Shown here piece after piece: positions 19,759 to 28,702 of a stretch of 64,000 nt of DNA (positions are counted from its first letter, which is position 1; the number at the start of each line of letters is the position of its first letter). The stretch is taken from the NCBI GenBank assembly GCA_027694045.1, contig JAQEWB010000002.1:372001-436000 (forward strand), given 5' to 3'. The notes beneath the pieces were generated by a model. That model did not search any database. It had not been told where the DNA came from and was given only the letters and a program-made list of their open reading frames with translations. A program made the translations under genes and the position numbers. The stretch comes from Bacillaceae bacterium OF18-1A. GTDB lineage: Bacteria > Bacillota > Bacilli > Bacillales > Bacillaceae_G.

Positions 19759-19870
19759 AATCTTCTCCATCTTCTCCTTTTAAAAACTTATATTTTTATA
19801 TTTTATGAAAACCAATCAGAAATTTTTGACATGGTAGAACAAACTCTGTATACGTTTTCTTCCTGCTTCT

Positions 19871-19899
19871 AAAAAACGGGGTACATTACCCCGTTTTTT
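19871..19899 (-). terminator. ylbF terminator with stop codon in the loop
   Basis: AAAAAACGGGGT / ACCCCGTTTTTT around a five-base loop. On the minus strand the 5' arm is the coding sequence for KKTG and the TAA stop (19886-19888) begins in the loop. Confidence 0.9.
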
Positions 19900-20338
19900 T
19901 ACAACCGCAACCTCCGCCAGTACCACAACCTCCACCACAGCCACCCGCATCGAAAAACGGATTTCCTGTTGGAACTTTAACAGAAGAGGATACCTCAGAA
20001 CCAATTGCTACACTAACTTCATCTAATAACTTTTGTAAAGCAGTTTCTACTCGTTTAAAAGCTGCAATTTTATCATGTAAGTCTACAGAACGCTTTAATT
20101 CCCTCATTTTCGTCGAAACAAGAGTATAATCAGGATGGTATTTACCAAAACGCTGCACTTCTTCATATCGTTCCTTCATCGCTGTAAATTGCTGAATTAA
20201 CGTCTGAACTTCCATATCTTCATGCAATTCTTTATAACACTTACGATAATCTTCTGCTATATCTGAACAGATGATCGCTTTTGCAAGCTGCTCTGCCTTA
20301 TCTAATATTAATACGCTTTCCAGCGTCGCTACAATCAT
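19886..20338 (-). CDS. ylbF: YlbF (RicF), RNase Y adaptor complex subunit
   Basis: Partner of YmcA and YaaT in the Y complex, which carries iron-sulfur clusters, modifies RNase Y activity and affects competence, biofilm formation and sporulation in B. subtilis. 150 residues from the ATG at 20338 (GGAGGTGTCTCTC upstream). A helical core is followed by a striking Gly/Cys tail, GGCGGGCGTGGGCGCKKTG at about 132-150, with four cysteines suited to cluster binding. The last four codons are inside the terminator stem. The Shine-Dalgarno can pair with an upstream sequence (20341-20401). Confidence 0.93.
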   Translation of the reverse strand: MIVATLESVLILDKAEQLAKAIICSDIAEDYRKCYKELHEDMEVQTLIQQFTAMKERYEEVQRFGKYHPDYTLVSTKMRELKRSVDLHDKIAAFKRVETALQKLLDEVSVAIGSEVSSSVKVPTGNPFFDAGGCGGGCGTGGGCGCKKTG

Positions 20339-20340
20339 GA

Positions 20341-20401
20341 GAGACACCTCCGAATATCCATCATACCACATTTAGAATAGAACTACTAATTGAAGTGTCT
20401 C
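20341..20401 (-). promoter_or_regulatory. ylbF upstream inverted repeat and internal -10
   Basis: On the minus strand GAGACACTTC (20401-20392) can form ten pairs with GGAGGTGTCTC (20351-20341), which contains the ylbF ribosome site. A TATGAT -10-like sequence lies in the loop at 20360-20365. Transcripts entering from upstream would hide the site; transcripts starting inside the loop would not. This is a prediction from pairing. Confidence 0.4.
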
Positions 20402-20451
20402 ACTTAAAAAGAGATGATTCTAACTATTTTTTCACACTATCTCAGATCAGC

Positions 20452-21024
20452 TTATACATTAATATGTTCTGCGATATTATATTTAAGCACATCCCATTCT
20501 CCACTGTTTTCTTTCACATAACTAATACACGCATTTTTTAATGGTGTCTTAAACGAAATCTCACCTGGTGCAATCGCATGTAAAATTGCTTTTATCGCAT
20601 GCGAATGGGCCACAATGATAATACGTTTGCCGGAATGCGTTGTCGCAACATCTTTTAAAGCAGCAAAGCAACGAGCTACAATCTCTTCATCTTGCTCCAT
20701 GCCTTCTACTTTCCCCTCTGCAATTAACTCTCTAACAATTGCAATCGGCTTCCCTGAAGCTTCTCCAAAATTCCGTTCAACAAATCGCTCATCTAATAAA
20801 ATCGATTGCAATCCAGCTGCCTCTGCTATTGCCTTCGCTGTTTCTTGTGCTCTCATTAACGGGCTACTTATAATGATATCCCACGATTCTGTTTGCAAAG
20901 CAGCTGCACTTTGACTCGCTTGCTTCTTCCCCACTTCATTAAGCGGAATATCTTCGCGCCCCTGAATAATCTCTTGAAAATTCCAATCAGTTTGTCCATG
21001 TCGTACTAAACAAATTTCCGTCAT
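20452..21024 (-). CDS. Histidine phosphatase family protein
   Basis: 190-residue phosphoglycerate-mutase-fold phosphatase. Catalytic LVRHGQTDWN at 6-15, the second histidine in IVAHSHAIKA near 138, and the acid residue in ERNFGEASG near 83. Cytoplasmic. The family includes PhoE-like broad-specificity phosphatases and RibE or cobalamin-type enzymes; no context picks one. Its ATG follows AAAGGAG. It is upstream of ylbF on the same strand, 113 bases away. Confidence 0.88.
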   Translation of the reverse strand: MTEICLVRHGQTDWNFQEIIQGREDIPLNEVGKKQASQSAAALQTESWDIIISSPLMRAQETAKAIAEAAGLQSILLDERFVERNFGEASGKPIAIVRELIAEGKVEGMEQDEEIVARCFAALKDVATTHSGKRIIIVAHSHAIKAILHAIAPGEISFKTPLKNACISYVKENSGEWDVLKYNIAEHINV

Positions 21025-21100
21025 GTTGCAACTCCTTTTTTTATAATCCGTTTCTATTGTAACAAAAGTTCTACATGACGGACATAGTTTTCCTTTCCAA

Positions 21101-21346
21101 TTATGTCGTATTTTGTTGCTTCATATACTGAAACATATCAATCATAATCGAAGCTACTGCTAATTGATTTTGAAATTTTTCTACTTTATCTGGTATCGTT
21201 TTTTTGAAATGTTGCATAGCTGCTAGCTCAAAAGCCTCTTTTTCATCAGGATTTCGCGTTAACTTCCTATACCAGTATGGTTGCTCCCTAATATAGCGAG
21301 ATAAATCCTCATCAGCCTTTATAAACTCCATAAGCTCTGCTCTCAT
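21101..21346 (-). CDS. ylbE: YlbE-like protein
   Basis: 81 residues, cytoplasmic, mostly helical; conserved YIREQPYWYRKLTRNP near 17-32. Two adjacent ATG codons are available; the second (21346) has better spacing from AGGGGG. It follows ylbD by 11 bases, as in B. subtilis. Function unknown; the neighbouring ylbD encodes a probable spore coat protein. Confidence 0.85.
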   Translation of the reverse strand: MRAELMEFIKADEDLSRYIREQPYWYRKLTRNPDEKEAFELAAMQHFKKTIPDKVEKFQNQLAVASIMIDMFQYMKQQNTT

Positions 21347-21357
21347 CATCTTTCCCC

Positions 21358-21798
21358 CTAATCTTTTTGAAAGAAAAATGGATTATTTTCAGAAGTATTT
21401 TGTTCTTGTTCCGTGCGGGTGTTCCCTTGAAATTGTTGAATAACTTGCTGCACACTTCCAATAGCATTCGTTACATTAGCTAAATGATGCTGCATTTGTT
21501 CCACATCTAGCTTTTTAAAAAAAGAAAGCATTTGCGCCATCACATCAGCAGTTTTTTCCTCTTCAGTTCGATTATCTTTTTCTTTTTTATTCTCTTTTGC
21601 TGAAGAAAAAGCAGGCGCCCCATCAGGTCTATAAGTTGCCCATATTGGATCTTCTTCACCAAGTAAGTACCATTCCTCATAAAATTGTTGCCAAGTTTTT
21701 CGTCCATTTCTAACCTCATGAACCATTTTAGGGTGATGGTTTACAAATTCTTTAAACTGCTGAACCGATGGATGTAGCGGTCCTTTTGTTGTCGGCAT
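21358..21798 (-). CDS. ylbD: YlbD, putative spore coat protein
   Basis: 146 residues from the ATG at 21798, which has GAGGTGAGG upstream; the longer frame has none. The N-terminal LHPSVQQFKEFVNHHPKMVHEVR and WQQFYEEWYLLGEEDP are family signatures; the centre is a charged linker and the C-terminal third is Gln-rich and helical. Coat localisation is known or proposed for the B. subtilis protein; nothing in this sequence proves it. Confidence 0.87.
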   Translation of the reverse strand: MPTTKGPLHPSVQQFKEFVNHHPKMVHEVRNGRKTWQQFYEEWYLLGEEDPIWATYRPDGAPAFSSAKENKKEKDNRTEEEKTADVMAQMLSFFKKLDVEQMQHHLANVTNAIGSVQQVIQQFQGNTRTEQEQNTSENNPFFFQKD

Positions 21799-21994
21799 AA
21801 TCCTCACCTCTTCATATATATCTACTATATTGTAAGAAAAAAAAGGCACATGGTTCGCCTATTTTTAGACGTTTCATGCACCTTTTTATCTTGCAAGTTA
21901 TACCTCGTAAAATTCCCATCTTACAATTCAGTGAATATAAAGAATCTAACCATAAGATTAGCTATCCATAAAAAATTAGTGACGACGTAAAATT

Positions 21995-23026
21995 TTATTT
22001 TCGGATAAAGTTTTGCGTATAAAATTTATCATATACCCCAACACCTAATCCAGTAAATTGTTCATTTAATAAATTTTTTCTATGTCCTTCACTATTTAAC
22101 CAACCTTGCACCGCCGCAACCCCATCACTATGTTGCGCTGCTATATTCTCACCCGCAAGTTGAAAGCCTACTTTTCCACGCTGTAAACGATCTCCTAACG
22201 TACCTAAAGTAGGTGAATCGTGAGAAAAATAGTTATTATCTTTCATATCTTTACTATGACCGATAGCAACATCTGCTGCCTGCTGATCCCATGTTAATAA
22301 TGGTAACTCATGACGGTTGCGAATAATATTTGTTAAATCAAAAATCTGCTGCGTATTTCCATTCTCTACTTGCTTCATCTTTTCTGGCGTTAACGGCTGT
22401 TCTGCTATTAATTCTCCTGAATAAACTAGTTGATACGGCCTTTGTCGCAATAAAGTTTCATCATCCATGTAGCGAATACCAACAAGCTCATGTGTAAAAT
22501 GATCAAAATATAATTGTGCCCAGCCATCTTCCACAGGTATTAATGGTTGCTCCATTACTTCAGTATCAGATAATTCAAATTGATAACTATTCTTCTCTCT
22601 CTTTAATGAAATCTCATGCGAGAATGGATTCTTTTTATATACATCTTCATATTTTTCATTTATATAGTAAGGAGACACCTTAACTTCTTCACCTGCAACA
22701 TATGCTGTCACTACTTTACGTTCCGCAACTCCAAATTGAACATACTGGGCTAAATCTTGATTGTATACCCACCATTCATATCCGTAAGCAGATGGCTCTA
22801 TTCTCGATGGTTCTCCCCATTTTGCTAATAAATTCTCAGAGTCCCCACCAATCATATTTAAAACTGTGTCTGATGAGTCATTAATTTGTTTTTTCTTTTT
22901 CACAATTTTATTTTCTTGCTTTGATTGAGATGGAGTTAGTATATATTGTGAAACGAGTAATTTCCCGTATAAATCTATAGCTAAAATTAAAAATGTAATC
23001 ATTACGATACGCAATAATTTCTTCAA
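21995..23026 (-). CDS. ylbC: YlbC, CAP-domain protein, TTG start
   Basis: 343 residues from a TTG at 23026 with AGGAGG seven bases upstream. A hydrophobic segment at about 5-24 acts as signal or anchor, residues about 50-200 form the CAP-associated N-terminal domain, and the C-terminal 120 residues are a bacterial CAP/SCP domain (NIIRNRHELPLLTWD, HSKDMKDNNYFSHDSP, GENIA, WLNSEGHRKNLL). Secreted or membrane-tethered; role unknown. The gene that separates ylbC from the cta region in B. subtilis (ylbB, CBS domains) is absent here and replaced by a yugN homologue. Confidence 0.9.
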   Translation of the reverse strand: MKKLLRIVMITFLILAIDLYGKLLVSQYILTPSQSKQENKIVKKKKQINDSSDTVLNMIGGDSENLLAKWGEPSRIEPSAYGYEWWVYNQDLAQYVQFGVAERKVVTAYVAGEEVKVSPYYINEKYEDVYKKNPFSHEISLKREKNSYQFELSDTEVMEQPLIPVEDGWAQLYFDHFTHELVGIRYMDDETLLRQRPYQLVYSGELIAEQPLTPEKMKQVENGNTQQIFDLTNIIRNRHELPLLTWDQQAADVAIGHSKDMKDNNYFSHDSPTLGTLGDRLQRGKVGFQLAGENIAAQHSDGVAAVQGWLNSEGHRKNLLNEQFTGLGVGVYDKFYTQNFIRK

Positions 23027-23231
23027 ACGATATACCTCCTGCACAAAACATAAAATTGAGATATACACAAATCCTTTTCTTTCCTTTTTGTGTGTACCGT
23101 ACTCTTTTCACTATATCATATTTTCATAAAAAAAGTCTGGATTCTCCCTTTTCTCTCAATATGAATTGCACTTTCTTATTATTCATACTATTATAAAAAT
23201 AATAGTATGGTATCAAAAAAGGAGGTATTAC

Positions 23232-23597
23232 ATGCAATTTACAAATACGAAATTTAGTGGAGCAGTCGTTGATTTAACACTTTTAACCGAAATTATGGAA
23301 AACAACCATTTTGTACTTGCTGGGCAGTGGGATTACGAACGCGTTACATATGATTATAAATTTGAAATATTAAAGGATATTTATTATTTACGAGTGCAAG
23401 GTCTTGCTGTTGAAGGTGACGTTGGTAGCAGACATGCCGAAATAAAGCTACTCCCCCCCTTATTAGGAAAACACTATTATCCTCACGGCGTTGAATATGG
23501 TGATGGTGAAACATTCCCAACGAATGTACTTCAAAAAAGTGAACAACTCCTACAAAATATCGAAAAAGAGTTAAAAGAATTTCAAATTATTGAGTAA
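23232..23597 (+). CDS. yugN: YugN-like family protein
   Basis: 121 residues from the ATG at 23232, preceded by AAAGGAGG; the upstream in-frame extension has no site. Conserved AGQWDYERVTYDYKFE and a short HAEIKLLPPLLGKHYYPHGVEYGDGE are the family's features. Cytoplasmic, function unknown. It lies alone between ylbC and ctaG, facing ctaG. Confidence 0.85.
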   Translation: MQFTNTKFSGAVVDLTLLTEIMENNHFVLAGQWDYERVTYDYKFEILKDIYYLRVQGLAVEGDVGSRHAEIKLLPPLLGKHYYPHGVEYGDGETFPTNVLQKSEQLLQNIEKELKEFQIIE

Positions 23598-23600
23598 CAA

Positions 23601-23637
23601 AAAAACGAGTGCACCATATGGATGCACTCGTTTTTTT
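23601..23637 (+). terminator. yugN terminator
   Basis: AAAAACGAGTGCA / TGCACTCGTTTTT with a nine-base loop and seven T. Confidence 0.9.
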
Positions 23638-23646
23638 CCGCATTAA

Positions 23647-23711
23647 CGCCCGATCGGTGAAGACTAATAATCAGTGCAGGATGCCCCCACTGATTAAAGT
23701 TTCACTTTATT
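23647..23711 (-). repeat. Dispersed 3'-end hairpin repeat, ctaG copy
   Basis: Perfect nine-pair stem TAATCAGTG (23668-23676) / CACTGATTA (23688-23696) with an 11-base loop CAGGATGCCCC, flanked by CCCGATCGGTGAAGACTAA on one side and GATTAAAGTTTCACTTTATT on the other. The distal part overlaps the ctaG stop codon. Related copies are at 17410, 49616, 56024 and 61085. Confidence 0.65.
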
Positions 23712-24612
23712 TGGTTTGTAAATAAGGTGGCAATTGTTGCAACTGCTCTTTATCTTTTTCACGCTCTCGACGTGCCCATCGAAAGAACACATAGCCGATA
23801 ATCGTACCATACACTATTTCCTGGACAATTTTCATAATGATACCGCCTGTTTGTTGGTCTTGTACTACCGGCATCCAATGCAAAAATTCTGGTCCAGTTA
23901 TATTTAAATCTGATAAGGTTCCTGCTGGCACACATAGTTCCATCGCTTTCATCCAAGCTGCTGGATCCGTATACGTTGCAAATAGCGGTGCAGTCGCAAA
24001 AATGATTAATGCGCAAGCTGGCGTTAATAATATACCGTTAGCAAACATGTAACCAAGTTTCTTTATATCGCTTAACGTTTGATATTCCGGTAACGGATTT
24101 AGCATCGGCCACCACATCATAATCGCCGTAAAAAACAATATAGCAAGGCAAATCGGATGCGCAATTTGACTTTGTTTTACTGTATCAAAAACAACTGGTA
24201 AATGATAAAAAGAAAATAAACCATTAAATACAAACAAAGCAATAAGTGGTCTTGCAAAGATTTTCAGTATAATTTGAACAAACTTAAAAGAAGTAATATA
24301 ACGATATAACCAAGTTGGTATACCTAGTAGTAATAAAGGCGGTACTGCAATATACATGATCGCCATTTCAAACATATGTGCACTAAATACAATATGTCCT
24401 ATTAAATCGATCGGTCCACCCTTTACAAAATAGAAAAGAACAATTCCGACTGTAAAATAGAAAATCTGTTTTTTACTTACTTTAGTCGCATTTTCAAATC
24501 GTCCTCTATACGGCCCAATAATTAAAAAATATCCTATCAAAATAGAGATCATAAACAACATAAATATAGGACTCCATAAAGCTTCAAAACCGAATATCCA
24601 TAAGTTATCCAT
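23707..24612 (-). CDS. ctaG: CtaG, cytochrome caa3 oxidase assembly factor
   Basis: 301-residue polytopic membrane protein with about seven hydrophobic segments, Caa3_CtaG family; assists CuA/CuB-type oxidase maturation. The start at 24612 (MDNLWIFGF) follows GGTAGGTG; a GTG three codons upstream is an alternative. Conserved SAHMFEMAIMYIAVPPLLLLG and the WWPMLNPLPE loop are present. It follows ctaF after 92 bases. Confidence 0.92.
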   Translation of the reverse strand: MDNLWIFGFEALWSPIFMLFMISILIGYFLIIGPYRGRFENATKVSKKQIFYFTVGIVLFYFVKGGPIDLIGHIVFSAHMFEMAIMYIAVPPLLLLGIPTWLYRYITSFKFVQIILKIFARPLIALFVFNGLFSFYHLPVVFDTVKQSQIAHPICLAILFFTAIMMWWPMLNPLPEYQTLSDIKKLGYMFANGILLTPACALIIFATAPLFATYTDPAAWMKAMELCVPAGTLSDLNITGPEFLHWMPVVQDQQTGGIIMKIVQEIVYGTIIGYVFFRWARREREKDKEQLQQLPPYLQTK

Positions 24613-24704
24613 TTTCCACACCTACCTTCTGAAAACTATTTTCTCCTTTCACTTAACGTGAATAGGGGACTGTGATAGCACAAGTCCCCCCTATTTTTCA
24701 CTTA

Positions 24705-25037
24705 TTAAATCCATACAATTGTCATAAAAGCTAATATTGTAATTAACCCTATTAGCAAGCCAGAATAAAGAAAGAAACTTGCAGCTTCATGCCCTTTATG
24801 GCTCATATGCATAAAATAATACAATTGAAAAATTACTTGCACCACTGCTAATAGCAAAATAAATGGAATAGAGAAAGTTGGACTAAAAGTTTTCGGATAT
24901 GCTACCGCTACAAACGCTACTAATGTCAAAAATATCATTAATGCAAACGTGATGACTTGGTGCTTCATTTCCTCTGCACTTTTTCTCTTCCGATAAACAA
25001 GATCAACTTTCGGGTTATTCGTTTGCTTTATCGCCAT
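24705..25037 (-). CDS. ctaF: Cytochrome caa3 oxidase subunit IV (CtaF)
   Basis: 110 residues with a basic N-terminus and three membrane segments (about 27-47, 53-73, 85-108), the COX4_pro layout. Three bases separate it from ctaE. Small accessory subunit of the terminal oxidase. Confidence 0.94.
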   Translation of the reverse strand: MAIKQTNNPKVDLVYRKRKSAEEMKHQVITFALMIFLTLVAFVAVAYPKTFSPTFSIPFILLLAVVQVIFQLYYFMHMSHKGHEAASFFLYSGLLIGLITILAFMTIVWI

Positions 25038-25040
25038 TGT

Positions 25041-25664
25041 TTATCCCACCATTCCCATTAAATATACTACAGTGAAAATAAACACCCAAACTACGTCAAT
25101 AAAGTGCCAATAAATCGATGCAACATAAAACTTCGGTGCATTGTATAAATTCAAACCTCTCTTCGCATTTCTAAAGATTAACGTTAAAATCCAACACAAT
25201 CCAAACAATACGTGAAGTCCATGTGTACCAACAAGAGCATAAAATGCAGAACCAAATGCACTACTTCTCATAGTATGCTTAAATTCATGCGTATAATGAT
25301 AAAACTCATATATTTCAAATCCTAAAAATCCTAAGCCAAGCAATACTGTTACAAGTAACCAAAATTGCATCTTCTTAAAATTAAAGTTTTTCATATGATA
25401 CATCGCATATACGCTTGTTAAACTACTTGTTAATAAAAGCATTGTCATAATAAAAACGAGTGGCATTTGGAACATTTCTTGAGATGTTGGTCCGCCATTT
25501 GTAGAATTTTTTAATGCTAAATATGTGCCAAATAAGGAAGCGAACAACACTGTTTCGCCTCCAAGAAATAACCAAAAACCGACAAACTTATTTTTCCCTT
25601 CAAGGGTTGCTTTTTCAGGCTCTGCTGGAAATGTTTCATTCGTTAACTTGTCATCTACATGCAT
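25041..25664 (-). CDS. ctaE: Cytochrome caa3 oxidase subunit III (CtaE)
   Basis: 207 residues with five membrane segments; conserved GTHGLHVLFGL near 148-158 and HFIDVVWVFIF near 187-197. The ATG shares one base with the ctaD stop (TAATG), a coupled arrangement. Confidence 0.96.
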   Translation of the reverse strand: MHVDDKLTNETFPAEPEKATLEGKNKFVGFWLFLGGETVLFASLFGTYLALKNSTNGGPTSQEMFQMPLVFIMTMLLLTSSLTSVYAMYHMKNFNFKKMQFWLLVTVLLGLGFLGFEIYEFYHYTHEFKHTMRSSAFGSAFYALVGTHGLHVLFGLCWILTLIFRNAKRGLNLYNAPKFYVASIYWHFIDVVWVFIFTVVYLMGMVG

Positions 25665-27526
25665 TATGCCTTGCCCCCCTTATCCTCTAAATCTTCTTTA
25701 TGAATATGATATCCATGATCATCGATTACTGAACGTAGGAACATTGTACCAAATGTAATGATTAAACCAATAATTGCTACTAATAACCAAAACTTATCTT
25801 TTCCACCTTGCATATACATTGCACCGAATGCCGCTATAAATAAACCTAAAGAAATAACAAATGGTGCAAATGAAGCATTTGGCATATGAATATCACCAAC
25901 TGGTTCCGCCGCTGTCATTTCTTTATTACCTTCACGTTTTTCAATCCAGAACGGATCTAACCCGCGAACAAATGGTAATTGTTTGAAATTATATTCCGGT
26001 GTAGGTGCTGGCATTGTCCATTCTAATGTACGCGCATCCCACGGATCACGACCAGCCTTCTCTTTTGATACCGTTGTTTTAATTACATTGAATAAAAGAA
26101 CAATCGTTCCAAGAGCCATAAACACTGCTCCAATAGAACTAATCATATTTCCCATTTCCAACCCTTGTCCCTCAAGGTATGTGTAGTAACGACGTGGCAT
26201 ACCAATTAATCCAAGGAAGTGCTGAATAAAGAACGTTAAATGGAAACCGATAAAGAATAACCAAAACGTTATCTTTCCTAACGTTTCATTTAATACTTTA
26301 TTAAACATGAGTGGCCAATAATAATGAGCCCCTGCAAGTAAACCAAATACAACACCGCCAACGATTACATAATGAAAGTGTGCTACTACGAAATAGTTAT
26401 CATGAAATTGATAATCGGCTGGTGCAGATGCAAGCATAACCCCTGTAACTCCACCCATTACGAACGATGGAATAAAAGCTACTGCCCACATCATCGGTGT
26501 TGTAAAACGAATATTTCCGCCCCACATTGTAAAGAGCCAGTTAAATATTTTAATACCTGTCGGAACTGCAATCGCCATTGTTGCAACTGAGAAAATAGCA
26601 TTTGCAACTGGACCAAGACCAACAGTAAACATATGATGCGCCCATACCATAAATCCTAAAAATCCAATTAATACTGTCGCAAACACCATTGATGAATAAC
26701 CAAATAATCGTTTTTTCGAAAATGTCGCGAAGATTTCTGAGAATATTCCGAAAGCTGGGAGTATAAGAATGTATACTTCTGGATGACCGAAAATCCAGAA
26801 TAAATGCTCCCATATAATTGTGTTCCCACCTAATGCTGGATTAAAGAAACTTGTTCCAAATAAACGATCTAGCATTAAAAGTCCTAATCCTACAGTCAAC
26901 GGTGGAAAAGCGAATAATATAAGTGATGATGTTACAAATGTTGTCCATGTAAACATCGGCATACGCATATACGTCATTCCTGGTGCACGCATATTAATGA
27001 TTGTAACAAGGAAGTTAATACCTCCAATTAATGTACCAATACCTGAAATTTGCAAGCCGAGTACATAAAAATCAACACCATGCCCTTTAGAGGCTAAGGC
27101 TAAAGATGCATAAGATGTCCATCCTGCATCAGGTGCTCCACCTAAAAACCAACTTAAATTTAAAAATACTCCACCAAAGAAAAATAACCAAAATCCGAGT
27201 GAATTCAAAAACGGGAACGCTACATCACGCGCACCTATTTGAAGCGGTACGGCGGCGTTCATAAATGCAAACACGAGTGGCATAGCTGCGAGGAAAATCA
27301 TTGTTGTACCGTGCATCGTTAATACTTGATTGTAAGCATCCCCAACAAGAAACGCGTTGTTAGGAATCGCTAATTGAAGGCGAATAAATAGTGCTTCTAT
27401 TCCGCCTATTATAAAAAATAATCCACCTGCAATTAAATAGAGAATGGCAATCTTTTTATGGTCTACTGTCGTTAAATAATCCCATATGACAGCACCCATC
27501 CCCTGTTTTTTTGCTACAGAACTCAC
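25664..27526 (-). CDS. ctaD: Cytochrome caa3 oxidase subunit I (CtaD)
   Basis: 620-residue catalytic subunit with heme a, heme a3 and CuB. TMHGTTM (low-spin heme His, about 70-76), the GHPEVYILILPAFGI motif with His-Glu-x-Val-Tyr (about 246-260), the WAHHMFTVG motif and HYVIVGG are all present. The extra C-terminal membrane segments are normal for Bacillus caa3 enzymes. The His-Tyr cross-link residues are intact, so this is an A1-type oxidase. Confidence 0.97.
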   Translation of the reverse strand: MSSVAKKQGMGAVIWDYLTTVDHKKIAILYLIAGGLFFIIGGIEALFIRLQLAIPNNAFLVGDAYNQVLTMHGTTMIFLAAMPLVFAFMNAAVPLQIGARDVAFPFLNSLGFWLFFFGGVFLNLSWFLGGAPDAGWTSYASLALASKGHGVDFYVLGLQISGIGTLIGGINFLVTIINMRAPGMTYMRMPMFTWTTFVTSSLILFAFPPLTVGLGLLMLDRLFGTSFFNPALGGNTIIWEHLFWIFGHPEVYILILPAFGIFSEIFATFSKKRLFGYSSMVFATVLIGFLGFMVWAHHMFTVGLGPVANAIFSVATMAIAVPTGIKIFNWLFTMWGGNIRFTTPMMWAVAFIPSFVMGGVTGVMLASAPADYQFHDNYFVVAHFHYVIVGGVVFGLLAGAHYYWPLMFNKVLNETLGKITFWLFFIGFHLTFFIQHFLGLIGMPRRYYTYLEGQGLEMGNMISSIGAVFMALGTIVLLFNVIKTTVSKEKAGRDPWDARTLEWTMPAPTPEYNFKQLPFVRGLDPFWIEKREGNKEMTAAEPVGDIHMPNASFAPFVISLGLFIAAFGAMYMQGGKDKFWLLVAIIGLIITFGTMFLRSVIDDHGYHIHKEDLEDKGGKA

Positions 27527-27559
27527 GTTTTCAACCTCCCCTTCGCGAATAATCCCGAT

Positions 27560-28609
27560 TTACTTTTCAACCTTTAACGTTTGTAAGTATGCATTTAATG
27601 CATCAATTTGATCATCCGTTAGGTTGCCATATTTGCCAGTCATTTTATTTCCTGGCTTCATATTTTCAGGATCTTTCAGCCATTTTTTTAAGTTCTCTTC
27701 ATTATTTTCGGCAATACCGGCAACCATATCGCGATCAGCAAAGTTTGCTAAGTTTGGCGCGATACGAGCGGAAGGTGGTCTACTATCATTAGATCCAACT
27801 GCATGACAACCAATACAACTTTTATTAAATATTTCTTGGCCCTCTTGTGCCTTTGTTGAAGCTACTTCTTTTTTCCCATCAATCTTCTTCATGTCAGCAA
27901 GCCATTTTTTGTACTCGCTTTCATCTAAAGCTTTCACTTTGAATTGCATTAAAGAATGTGATGGGCCGCAAAATTCTGTACAAAAACCATTATAAGTGCC
28001 TGATTTGTCTGCCTTTAACCACATTTTGTTCACATTATCTGTATTGGTATCCATTTTACCAGCTAAAGACGGAACCCAAAACGAATGTTTAATATCGGCA
28101 CCCTTCAAATTCAAATACACTTTCTTACCTGTGGGGATGACTAAGTCTTGAGAAGTTACTATTTTTTCTGATTTATAAGAAAATTCCCACCAATAAAGAT
28201 TCGCTGTTACATCAACAACGATAGTATCTTTATCAATATTCTTTTTCTCCATTGCACTTACATCAGCAAGTTTGAATGTATATGTAACGGTTGGAACAGC
28301 TAAGATTAGTAAAAGAATAATCGGAATAACTGTCCATATAATCTCTAGTTTGTGATTTCCTTCAACTTGCTCTGGAATATAATCTTCCTGGCCTTTCTTC
28401 TGTCGGAAACGCACAATTACATATAAGAAAATAATAGTAACTACTAATACTACTCCTACCATGATTGCACTTGCTAGTAAGAGCAAATCATATTGCATTT
28501 TTGCTACTTCTCCTTGCGGAATTAAAGTAGATTGAAAGGCTTTACCGCATCCCCCTAACAGTAAAGCCAGCAGTGAAACGAACGAAAGCAGTCGCCACTG
28601 TTTCTTCAT
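27560..28609 (-). CDS. ctaC: Cytochrome caa3 oxidase subunit II with cytochrome c domain (CtaC)
   Basis: 349 residues from the ATG at 28609. A lipoprotein signal with lipobox LLGGC (about residue 21) is followed by two membrane segments, a cupredoxin CuA domain (HSFWVPSLAGK, then CTEFCGPSHSLM) and a C-terminal cytochrome c domain with heme site CIGCH near 262 and a methionine ligand in the MKPGNKMTG region. The fused cytochrome c is what defines a caa3 rather than aa3 oxidase. Confidence 0.97.
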   Translation of the reverse strand: MKKQWRLLSFVSLLALLLGGCGKAFQSTLIPQGEVAKMQYDLLLLASAIMVGVVLVVTIIFLYVIVRFRQKKGQEDYIPEQVEGNHKLEIIWTVIPIILLLILAVPTVTYTFKLADVSAMEKKNIDKDTIVVDVTANLYWWEFSYKSEKIVTSQDLVIPTGKKVYLNLKGADIKHSFWVPSLAGKMDTNTDNVNKMWLKADKSGTYNGFCTEFCGPSHSLMQFKVKALDESEYKKWLADMKKIDGKKEVASTKAQEGQEIFNKSCIGCHAVGSNDSRPPSARIAPNLANFADRDMVAGIAENNEENLKKWLKDPENMKPGNKMTGKYGNLTDDQIDALNAYLQTLKVEK

Positions 28610-28628
28610 ACAAACAACCCCCACTTTC

Positions 28629-28674
28629 TTTGTGAATTAGATTGTACTTTATAGTTAAGTAAAGTAAATCTCAA
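28629..28674 (-). promoter_or_regulatory. ctaC promoter and ResD-like box
   Basis: Minus-strand TTGAGA (28674-28669), 17 bases, TAAAGT (28651-28646). Just downstream TTTGTGAAT (28629-28637, plus strand) matches the B. subtilis ResD consensus as I recall it. ctaB lies upstream only 93 bases away, so ctaC has both a possible own promoter and readthrough. Confidence 0.45.
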
Positions 28675-28702
28675 CGTAAAGAAATCCAATTATGTCGTTG
28701 TC

